A DNA stretch of 64,000 bases. It comes from Anarhynchus alexandrinus (Eukaryota > Chordata > Aves > Charadriiformes > Charadriidae). Made by a program: the position numbers and the translations under genes. Positions 15,001 to 27,000 of the stretch are shown here, piece by piece; the first letter of the stretch is position 1, and every line of letters begins with the position of its first letter. The stretch spans positions 3,936,065-4,000,064 of the forward strand of contig VUYV01000011.1 in the NCBI GenBank assembly GCA_008711295.1. The letters run 5' to 3'. The notes beneath the pieces are model-generated. The model was given only the letters and a program-made list of their open reading frames with translations. It had not been told where the DNA came from and did not search any database.

Positions 15001-18000
15001 GCTCAGACTGCTCAAAGCTGATGTGTTCTGGGGTAAATGTCATCAAGCTCAGCCAACTGCAAACCTCTAATTCATGGATGTCATCTTAATACTTCTGAAG
15101 CTAGTTTCACTAGCTAGATCCCCACTACAATTCATGCATTGTGGAAAATATAACCATGACATATGTTATACCATTATCTTTAGGCTCTAGGCATGACGAA
15201 TTCTTCCTGACAGTTTCTCCAAACCTGTACCTTACAGCTCCAGCTGTTTTCTTTCAGGCCAAGAAACATCGAAACAGCAAGAACTCATACACACATTTGT
15301 TTCCATGCTACATCAATATATTGCCCTTGTGATGTATATCAGGCAGGCCCTTGAAAACAACCCAACTGCACCTTAGAGAAAAAAAAAATGCAGATTTTAA
15401 TTTCAGGAAAGCACAAACCATGGCCTCTCTATACTGATCAAGCGTCGTAATACTGCAGTACCTAAGGAGTTAATGACTGTAACAAGCCCTGGATAAGCTT
15501 TCTGTAGGAAGAGCATTTCTTCCTCTTCGTTTGAATTGAAGTATAAATTTGTTCTACCATGAGATATTCCCAGTATACCCACAACCGTGACAAGCTAAGG
15601 TCACTGAATTGTGCAAAGTTTCATTTTCAAGGTTTGCAGGTTTGGTTTACTTTTTTTTTGTTTAAACTAAAAATAACAGAGTTGGAATTTGTGGTCATGG
15701 TCAAACAGTGATAAAATTAAGAACAGATAAAGCCACAAATAAATTTTTTTTAAGACTTGCAAGCTTGGTTTTGTTGAAGGAGGGGAAGTAGTGCCATTTA
15801 ATCAAAAGCACAAAGATTCAAGTGTTTGTTACAGTGAACAGTGAAGCCAAGGCTCAAAGAGGTCTGAAATTCAATGCAGAAGAGTGCTTTTCTAAAGCAC
15901 AGCCCTGGTGCGGGAGAGACGGAAACAAAGGAACACAACATTCATTTGCCTAGAAGTGTTTGTTGCAAAAATACATCACTTGCAATGAGACATCCTTTGC
16001 AACTGCAATACATAGTAATAATATTTAGGACAGCAGTAGCTGCTGGATGAGTCTTCAACTCAGTCATTGCTATCTGAAAATGCTCAGGCTCAGCAGGAAT
16101 ATAACTACACCTTACTCTGCTCTAACTTCAACCAGACCCAGCAAAGCACATCTATGATAACCAAAAAGTTGGCTTGTTATTCAAGAGATAAGAATATAGC
16201 TCTTAGCATAGCTTTCAAAGTAAACAATCTTTTGACATGCGAAAGTGCTTGGAGCCTATCCAAAAAGTTCCTGCCAGTTTTTTTTTTTCTTGCTTCTTGT
16301 TCAAAGTGGATTCATAAGCATTACTTAAGTTGTTTCGGTTCATCAAATGTTTTTAAGGCTATTTTGGAGTATTAAACAGACTCCACATATATATTTTTTT
16401 TAAACAACTGAAGAGGACATTAAGGTACGTACACCAGCATCAAACAATGCTTATCATTGTTGCATTTGACAAATGCTCCAAGTGGCACAGTCAGAAAGAA
16501 CCTGAGCGAAAAGAAACCTTTCATCATGTAAAACAATGCTGTCGTGCCACAGCCTGCCTAACATCCAATGGGCTTCAGAAGAACCATCCCTTCAAATACT
16601 TCACAATTTTAAAGTTTTAACATCTGACCAGAGAAGTCCTATAAAAGACCAAGGAAAAAAAAGCAGATGGCAGAAGCTCACTTGGCTTTGCAGAGTGAGC
16701 GTGTTACACTGGGGGAAATCCCCTTAGGCAGAAAAAAAAAAACCAAACCCCACACTGCTGAGCAGAGGTGTCCTGGAGAGAGGTAGGGGAGAGCATCTGT
16801 CGTTCCACCTGAGTGGCCAATCCGGCCCAAACCACGACAACTGGGTGCCTGACTACCCAGGGGTGACGGAAGGGAGAACATGGGAATTGCTCCGGAGATT
16901 GCCAGCCTGAGAGGGGGCAGGTCTCCGGAATAAAGCAAAGAGGGGCACATCAGATGTAGCGAAGGACTGGGGACTCGGCAGAGCTACACAGTGAGCAAGC
17001 TTACACCAAACCACAAAATGACTGCATCTAGCTATGGTCAACTGGTATTGCCCTGAGACGTCGTGATACAGTCTGCCCCATTATAACTCTTACTTTTAAA
17101 TGCATCATCTTGTCAGAATTAACCTAATGTCTATGGTTAGCCATAATATTTTAGCCTGAGAAAGTTCTTATTCGAAAGAGACAAGTCATAAACAAATTTG
17201 TACTAAAATAAAACTAGAGTTGATCACTTGCTGCAACAGCATATAGTTTCCTTTTGTACAGGGCAAGGAACGGTTGGTAATACTCGGTGACGGGACACAG
17301 CTGCTTGCTGAAGGGCATGAAGCTGTAAGGAAAAACCAAAAATCCAACTCTTATGTGATATTTTAAGGGGTCTCTGGAGGTCTCTCGTCCAGCCTCCTAT
17401 TTGAAGTGGAGCCATGAACAATGCTAGATCAGGGCCGTTCTAGTTTTGTTGAGCTAAGTCCTGAACCTTTTCAGGAACTGTTCCCTGTCCTTTGCCACCC
17501 TCCTTGTGAGCAAGTTTTCCCTGAAGCCCTTCCAGAACCTCCCATACTACAATTCTGAGCTGTAGTCCCTTGTTGTATTATCTAGGGCTTGACTCCACAA
17601 TCTTGTAACTACCCTCCCAACAGCTGTAGGCTGCCATTAGATCACTCTGCACCTTCTCTTCACAGGCTAAACCAGCCCTGCTCCCTCTGGCTCCCCTCAT
17701 AGCTCACGTGCTCTAGGACCCCGACCACCCTGGACTCTCTCCAGTTTTTCAGCACCTCTTAAAGTGGGAGACCCAAAACAGGACACAGTATTTTAAGTGA
17801 GGCCTCCCCAGTGTCATGCCAAAGAGGTAATAACTTCCCTCAATCTGCTGCTCACGCTCTTCCTAAGGTAACCCAGCACGTGGTTTGCTTATTGCACGAT
17901 GAGCGTAGTGTTGGCTCATACTCAATTTCATATTCAAAGAAAGAAGTCAATTTATGATTCATACACTGGGTGTTTTAATAACATAAATTGAGAGCTAAAC

Positions 18001-21000
18001 ACCCAGAGGCTAGAATTCATTAACATATATTTGAGCAGTGCCTTTAAAGAGTTGTGGTGGATAGAAAGTCAAAACCAGCATGGATAAGCAGAGGATAATA
18101 CCAGAGGCCTCTACAAGTTCAAGTTGGACTGATATGCATGGGCACAACCACTCTTTCCAGACTAAAAACAGCTCATTGGCTTTGAGGTCAGAAGATAAGA
18201 CTGCGTTAGTGCAGGAAACCAAACAAGGAAAGTCTCTGCCCCGAGTGCCAGCTTAGTCACTGAGAAGTTTGTCTTAAAGTACCCTACCAAATACCGTTTC
18301 ACTCCACAGACCGTTTCACTCTGAAAAGGGTGAGACAAACAAGCAACTGCTACAGACAGGCTGCTTAACGTGCAAATAGAAGGCACTGACACAGCTCTAT
18401 TAAAAAGACTGTTAAGAGAACCTACACTGGACGAGAAAATTTAAAAGGCTCCGAAAGGGGTCTTATATGCAAGATAAGTTAACATATAACATATTGTAGG
18501 TTATTTTATATCTAAGAGGGAGACTTTAGACTCAGATGTTTTCTTCAGACCCTGCAGTCAATACATAGAAAACGTCAGTATGAATTCATCACTGCATGGT
18601 CAGTATCAAAAAGCTGCTGTACAATACAATTTAGGCAGGACAGGAACCTCAAACACTGGCAAAAATTATGACAATCATGCGGATTTAGATGCTTAAGTGC
18701 AGCAAAAATCAAGGTAGAAAGGTGAACCCAAATTTGGATGGCAACCAGGGAAGATAGCTACACAGCAAATGTTACCAAAAAATTGTGTCATTTTAAACTG
18801 CAACAAGAGACAGTCCCAATAGGAAGGCAAGCAATAATCTCTGCTGGCATTGGTCTTTGTCAGTCAATACTTAAAAAAAATACCCCACAAGAGTTGCCAC
18901 TGCCTCAGAGATTTGTCACAGAGGTTGGAAGAACAATCCTCTTTTCATCTAGACCTTTCCCCTTTGAGAGTCAGCCAGCTGACTGAAAACCAGCACTAGA
19001 ATCAGAACTTACTGAGCAATTTATTAACTAGTAGAACGAGTACCAAATGTTACAAATTCAATAATCATTGATTTAGAAGGTACTTTACCTGTAAAGGACC
19101 TCACACTAGCTTAAAAAAAGTTATTCAAATATTTTCATTCAGATCTTGTGATGCTGGAGACTGCCTTTCAAGTACATTATGTACTCAACCTTTCCACAGG
19201 TCTTCAACATGCTCACACTACGAAATAATAGTCAATCTACTGGTATAAATGAAACCCAGAAAGAGTAGTGCAAGAGGACATTTTGTAGGCACTCTGGTTC
19301 CCAGTTTTATGGCAAGTCTCCATCTGCATTAATGATTCCCAATCGTTAATTCCTTAGCCCTCTCAGCCTTGGCATCCCTTATTTTACATTTTCTCATCTC
19401 AGCAACTCCCTGTTTACATGCGTTGCTGCTGCTCAACTGCAGAGACCATAGGAAGAGATTTACTTGTGAAGGAACTGCAACTTTTTTGGAAGTTACAGCC
19501 CTTCTGCTGAGAAGTGAGATCTTATCAGGTGGCTGTTTCAGGATAAGCAAATGAGGTTTTCTTACCAAGTGAAGGCAAAACCAACAACACAGGAAAGCAA
19601 CAAAGAGCCACTGGGCAGACTTCCTATGGTTACTAACGGTTCTGTACCTTCACCTTTTCAATACTAAGAATTTGGAGTTATGTGAATAGCAGTTGAGTTT
19701 TTTCCCCAGCCAGCTGGACTGACGGAAGGACCACACTCTTTTGGGTTTCCACACAAAGATAATTCCCAAGATTTGACTGAGCACCGATGAAACAAGAGTC
19801 ATACTGTGTAACAGACATGGCCTTTCAGAATGAGAGCAGGAAAAATGAGGCAGCATATTTAACCCTGCAGTACCTGACTGGAAGACGTATCTGGCCAAGC
19901 CTTGCATTAACTCTGCTGGCCAGGTAGGTGGTGCCGACTCCCCCGTTTCTCTCTTTAGTCGAAACGTCAGCTCAAATCCAAAACCGCTTGGTCCATCTGT
20001 TCCTGTAAACCTGGAGGGAATGAAAAATAAAAAGTCATAACATAATTCTTGTAACCAGAGCAGGCTTCAAGATCAGGACCGTGGAAAAAGGATGAATGTT
20101 CTCCTCATAGAAAAGACAAGTTTAGAAATTCTCTCATTTCAGTCTAATCTAGCTCAAATGGCATTGTTGGGTTAGCTGATATAATACAATTTCAAAGATA
20201 ACTATCATAGTAGTGTTTTCAGTCAGAATAACGCAGTCTTGGAACCATGACCTCTTTCCTTGGACCGGTGGGATTTTCAGCAACCTGAATTTGTTTTTAA
20301 AACATCATTGTAAGTTTTGCACTGATAGCTAAATGGGGACACGAAAGAAAGTGCATAACAGAAAATAATGTTATTCAACTCTTGTGAATTCAAATTTCTA
20401 TACATTGAGAAGTGGGATGCAACTAAAGTACTGGGTAGTATGTTTTGGGGTTGAAACAGTTGAATATTTTGATGTACAGCACACAATTTCTGCATTTACG
20501 GATGGTCAGCAGGGGAGAGGGAAACAAGAAGATGCAGGCAGAAAGTTAATAACCTCTCACACCATGCATTAATTCTTAATTTGCTCCGCATATGCCTGCA
20601 CACATTCTCCTTGCATAACTAGGAGGACAACAGTGGAAAAGCATTGAATATGACCCGCTACTGTTCAAGAAGCAGTAGTTTGGCCGTTTCGTCATTTGAC
20701 AGAAATAGGTGCCAATTTATTTGGTTTGGTCAGACAGGGTATACCCAGGAGAACGGTCATAATCAAAGCATCAAGGCTATAATGAAAAGGAGGAAATAAA
20801 GGATACCCCATACTACTCTTTGCTTCAACAAAACTAGTCCTCAAGAATCCCTTTTATTTATACATATGGGAAAGTTCCTGTTCCAAGTCCCAAACAGCTG
20901 AAATGCCACATTTGTGGAAAAAGAGAAACACCATGGACAAACATGTAAGCTTGCAAACTTGAAAGCAAGTTGGGGACATCCATGTCGCCACTGTCATCAC

Positions 21001-24000
21001 ATCCCTCGCTTGTTTGCTGCAGCTGTTGCACAAAGAAGGATTTACACTGAGCATAAAGACACCTCATAGAAGCTTTCATAAACCAGTATCATTCTGCAAG
21101 TTCAAATCTCCAGCACCTGCAGCCATTGGCAAATTCTCTGGAGAAACTTTGCAAATGTCTTGGATGCTGGAACCTTGCTGGCACATATGAAAGGTACAAC
21201 ACACAAAGTGTTAACATTGTACTACTTCTATAAATGACAAACAGAGCAGTCAGGAAAGCGATGAGAGCACCTTCCATTTGAAAAACACAGTTCACCAGCA
21301 GTTCCAGCTCCAAGTGTTGGATGGATTGTTCCCATAGTAAGGAGTCTGGTCTGAAGCAGAAACACTATAGTGACCCTGGCTAGTGACATGTTAAAACTGG
21401 TCAAACTTAAGCACCGATGCAACTCTTTCATCATGAAACATAACTTTATTTGAGGATTCTTCAAGGAAAGTTTGATTGTGGTAGGCTTTCAAGTGTTGTA
21501 ATGAAAGTAGTTAAAAACATACCCAAGGATAGAACTAAACTATGGGACAGTCCAAAGAGATAACAAGAGCTGTGAAAGACAGCAGGTATTGAAAGTCATT
21601 CAGACATCTACAATAAAGGGGAGTAAACAATATAACAAATAAAGACTTTATTTCAGTAGTATAAAAATATACAAGCATGTCCATTTTTGTTTCCTTCCAT
21701 ATTATCCTCAACAAAGAATTTGAGAATTATACGCTACTGAAGCAAAATTCCCTATGAACAGAGCAGATAATGCATTTCAGAATGGTCAACTGGTACATAC
21801 AAAACCTCTTTTAGGAAAGAAGTGTACCCTTAAGCAACAAGTCAAATAATTACATTTGGTTCTTAAACAAAACAAGAGCTTACTGAATAACCAGCCAGCC
21901 AGGGAGTGGAATCTGGATGTGCAGCGAAACCTGCGTTCTGCAATCATGCATGCAGGTCCACCAAAAAGACTGGCACAGGATGGCAATAGCCTCACAACTG
22001 TGAAGTTGTACTTTGTACATTCAGCAATCCTGTAGTGTTTTATTAATTTCACATATCAGTTAGCAAAGGAAAAAGAGAAATATTTCTTAAAGGGAGAAAC
22101 AAAAATGCTTCAAAGTGGGTAGTTTTCAAGGACTGATTCCAGGAAAAAGCATACACCAGAAACTGAAACACATTATGAATGAGTCAATTTTAAGGATCAA
22201 AGTTAACAAAAAGCCTCCAAGCTGAGCTTTCACAGTTAAAATTTTTGGAAAGTAAGATGACTCCCTATTGAATTTCCTCCTTTCAAGGCACGTTCTGAAA
22301 CAACACAGCTTTACTTCTAATATGCATCAAGCTGGAGTTTAGTGGGGATTTTTTTTTCAACTCCACAGACCTCTCTGCTTCTCAGAAATAAGTGTTTAAG
22401 ACAAGACCACACATGCTTTATATTGATCCATATGCAAGTTAGAGTAACAGAAGTGTTCAGGTGAGTATCCATCAAATTTAAAGCAAGACGAATATTTATG
22501 AGAACATTGCTGGTCAGCAATCACCAGTAGCTGCAAAGCAGTAAAACTGACAGGCAATGTTACTTACATGATTTTTTTGTATGGTAATGAAAGAGACTCT
22601 AAACCAGAAAAGTACTAACAGAAAATAAATAGAATACAAGATAAGGACACGAGCAGTAAGTTCTAAGATTAAAAAAACCCCAACCCTCTGAAGAACAAAA
22701 GCATATATCTTCCAAAAAACAGTCAAAAATGCAGCAGCATGCAATGCTTATAATTCTCAAATTCTTAAATTAACAATTAAATCTTAGAAAAAAATCCTAT
22801 TTGCATGAAAGATATTTGTGCTTAAAGATTAGATTTAAAATGTTTTTGAATAGCTAATGGCCACAGGTTGCTGAAAATACACTGCTTTGTTAAGGTGAAA
22901 TTTTAAATACATGCAATTCACCTGCATTGTGCAGCTGTTCCGAGGTAACAGTCTATAAAGTAAAAGCCTTTGATCTGTTTAATTTTAGGTTGATAATTTG
23001 TTTTTGAAGAAATTGTGACACATGTGGCTTTAAAACCTTGCAATTATTTTAGAAATCCTTTATGTTTAATTCAGACAAATCTTTCACAGGAAGAAATATT
23101 CATGTTCAGAATGTAATTAGGATAGTAATTTTCAGTTAGCATTTTTGCCAAAGCTTTTGCTTTTATTCTTCAAAAAATGTATTTGAAATCAAGTCTTGTA
23201 TTTGAAAGTAAGTTGAATATAGTTTCAACAGCTGCCATAAAACTTCTCTCAATGAACAACGGACCAGAGATCCTGGCCGAGGTCCGGAGGATGTACATGA
23301 GAATGGAGACAGACGTGAGCTTCAGGGACTAAACCAATCTATAACCCTGCCACGTGCCTCTGACCCTTGATCTAACAAAAATCACAGAAAAGAATCCAGT
23401 AGTCGAGTTACGCATTTTGGCTTCTCTTATCGAAGTCATTTTCACTAGGGAGTGAGTGCTTACACCAGCCTTGACTCCAAAATTTGTGCAGATAAGGATG
23501 CATCAGTCCACTGGAGGAGAGGCAAATAGCAGCCACAGCCAACAAATGCACGGGAAACGAATTTGCCTGGTAAGAAGCCCAAGACCTCCAGATACACATG
23601 CCATATGAATGGAAGACCAAGTAAACAGCTTTTTATCCCCCACAACAGTAAAGAGGCTCCTCCCTTAGATCTGGACTGTGCAGCTGCTGATTCCCCCAAA
23701 GCACCTGGGTCCATTTCTGTTCAAGACCTTACCAACAAGAAAAAAAGATGCACCTATCATAACCAAGAAACCCATCCGTGATTGGGGAGCTCATAAAGTG
23801 AGATTCCCCATAAACAAGTTACTTTATACCAAGATGTTCTATCACTCCCATGTGGAAACACTGGATTCCCAGGGCAGCCTCTTCCTTGCAGGGCATGACC
23901 CCACTGCTTGGGGGTTATCTCAGGAGGCTGCTGAGATACTGGACAAAAAAGGACCACACCTTGCAGAGCTGTAGATGTTCAAAATCATGCTCCTTCTCAC

Positions 24001-27000
24001 AAGTTCCTGATTCTCACCTAACTTCCAGAAAAGTCAACCACCTTCAGCCAATCATTGTCAAACAACAAACTAAAAAAAAGAAAAAAAAAAAAAGGTAGTT
24101 CCATAAGAGACAGACTGAAGCAGCCTCATTGCCATAGAAAACTGGGTGGAGGGGTGAGGAAGTCCTGCTAAAGCACATGGATGCCAGGTTTGCTCATGAC
24201 CTCTTCCATCGACCCCCCAAGTTCACTGCTGTCTGCACCTGCACTAACTTGCTCCCTTCCAAGCGGGCAGCAAAGCGTCCGCAGCAGGTTACCCCGACCC
24301 CGACTCCTGGGTCAACTGCAAAGGTAACATGTTTTTAATCACACACTTTTTGTTCTACAGAAGCAAGATTCTGGCACTATTTGGGGCCGGTTCCTCTGTG
24401 AACAAAGGAGGTGGGGACTGGGGTGGTGGTTTTGGGGTGAGTTTTCTTTAGTTGTGGTTTGGTGGCTTGTTTTGTTTGTGGTGGATTTTTTTTTGTTTTG
24501 TTTTGTTTGTTTGTTTGTTTTAATCAGGAGGTAGCCAATTCAGACTACAGCCAATTTAGAACAAAGGCTTTGGAGCTCAGTTCAGCATCTCAACACTGAA
24601 GTGCTTGGCAGGTCATTTCTTCAGCAAAACAATTACAATGCATCAGTCCAAAAGCACCTCAGCTTTACAGTAAGATGATGATCTGAGATGGAATGTGTGC
24701 AGGAAGAAAACCTTAAAATTAGTATTTTGTATCTGTGCGTGGCTCCAGGTACATAAACTGAAAGCTGCAACACAGCATTAAGTTTCTGTACTAACAGATC
24801 TGAATATTTCACATAGTTTGGTTTACGCCTTGGTTCTGCTGAACCCTGCACTTTCGAGTGCAAGCTTCTCTTAAATGCCCCTAAAATGCTAAGAAGGAAG
24901 GGGAAAAAAAATAATCCCTATTTTGCCCAAACACTATAAGCATCCTAACTATAAAAAGACAGTATGGATTGTATTGTGCCTGCCACTGCTTTGCCCCCCC
25001 CAACACAAGGGCACATCGCCTTTATAGCCAACCCAATGGCGAAGCAGCTGGATAAGTTTTCACAAAAAACAAACATCGATGGAGAAATTCTTGGCTTGCT
25101 GCATGCCCACTGGCACACATCAGATAGTTTTATATTATGACTACAGCAGTAATGGAAGGCTCTGGTATCTGCCAAGTCAAATCCAACCCTATATTTAATA
25201 TTAAAACCTTATTTTGTCGCAGGAACAAAAATAAACCTTTTGAAAGCCAAGGTCATATATTACACGCCATTCTTTGGGTTAAAACTCCCTTAATCTGTTC
25301 AGCAAATCAGCTCAGCAGAACAGACCACATTGCAGCACTGCGCATACGCTGAAGGAGCCTGGCTTGTTCCTTTAATGAGGTAAGAGTTTCACTGATCATG
25401 ATATTTAGTTCCAGCAAAAGAATCCAAAGAAATAGAGGCCCCTTTATTTACAGAGCGGTGCGGCCGGGCCCCCCGAGCCCCCCGCCACCCCGCGCTCTGC
25501 CAGGCCCTCTCCTGAAGCCACACACAGAGAACTGAAAAGCTGCTCCCCTCTGCAGCAGAGTACCCAGGGCGTTTTTCACATCAAATAACCCAGCTTAAGA
25601 GGATCAAAAGCCAAACTAGCCCTTTGCTTTAAAAGCAGCTCTGAAAACCAGAGGCTTTTCAGTTTAAATCAAAGCTATTTGCCAAGCCATTTTCATTCTC
25701 ACTTTTGCAAGGAACACAAGGAGGTTTGCTTCACTGCAGCGCAAAACGGCTGTATTTCTCAAATCCTGCTTTTGAAAGCTACACAGCTCTGGACAAGGAG
25801 CAGAGTGTACTAGGTGTTTATTTTTTGAGAGTTTAAGAGTATGTGTATATAAACATATTAGGTGAACCAATCCCTGAAAATGGGAGTTTACACAGGGAAA
25901 TGCTGGCCCTTCACTACGATTATTTCAGCCAGGGAACAACAAGAAAGCTCTTTCAGGGTATGTGGGGATAGTTAGGACTGCACTTTCACAAGTCACAGCT
26001 CCACTCCCAGCAGCTCCAGGGAGATAAACCAGGTCTCTTCTGGGAAGCGAGGGCAGGGCTCATGCTACTCTGGAATGACTTGTCCCAGCTTCAGTTTTCA
26101 GTCCCATCACCACTACTTTTGTCAAGCCACTTAAGGTGCCTTTTGCTTCAGCTCCCTAATTGCATTTCCCCACATCTTCTACAAAGACAAAGCTTCCTGC
26201 TCTGCTGCTGGTGAGCTACTCTGATAGTTTTAATTCTTCCACTCCCCCAAAAAAGCAAGCACCACAGTAGTTGTCAATCCATAGCTTTCGGTACTCCAGA
26301 ACAGCCTACCAGGACGTTTCAGAAGTCTGAGAAGGTGGTTAGACCAAGCTGATGGGCAGGGCCCACCACTCTGCTTGATGAAACCGAAGTACCTCAAGGC
26401 CCAGCTCTCACTAGTGTTTTAAGACTGCACAGCTGGTAAACATCCCAGAAGATTTTTCTGTTAGCTAGCAAATATATTACTATTAACAACATGGAGGACT
26501 GGTGTAACAAAAAGCATCAGCGTACTCAATGACTGACTTCACAGGTCCTCCCTGAGAAAAATCAAGATGTATACCATTTCCTTTTCACTGCCCACATCTG
26601 CCTACAAACAAGCAACACAAAGGGTGATCTCCTGTCTAAAACCCAAGGAGAAGCCTTCAACTGGCTGCTACAGCCATTAAGTTGAAAACCTTAGTGTCTC
26701 CAGCTGTCTCCTGGGAAGGACATCAGGCCAAGAGCTGATGTGCCCCGAACAAGATTATGCAGAGAGTCAGTCGTCTGAATTCAAGCTCCAAGTACATTAC
26801 ACAAATGACTCTCAGATTCCAGAGCTTCAGGAACAGGAAAAAAAAAAAAAAGTTGTTACCCTACCTAGTGCTCCCAGCATCTTGCCTAACAGGAAATGGT
26901 TGTTTTTAGTGCAGCTGTCAAACAATATAAAAGTCTCATCTGAGAGCCCTGGCAGCATGCTGGGACACTCCTGTGAAGCAAGTTCATAAGAAAATAGGCA

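Larger units (their letters stand above)
1..19873 (-). other. SUFU: SUFU intron 3 (partial)
   Basis: No exon is recognised here. The intron is mostly AT-rich unique sequence, with several CR1 copies, two MIR-like pieces, one GT microsatellite and short homopolymer tracts (for example the pyrimidine run at 8599-8635). The stretches 5020-6240 and 7320-8550 are richer in GC and give many overlapping open frames on both strands with no recognisable domain; I read these as chance. The stretch 3770-4390 is strongly AT-rich with many homeodomain-like TAAT cores and resembles a conserved non-coding element. Confidence 0.8.

Noticed and set aside
1..19873. SUFU exon 4
   Set aside because: I looked on the minus strand for the expected block beginning after VFQSE (with a histidine/tryptophan segment and a following glutamine-rich segment) and found no convincing match, so it probably lies beyond the window.
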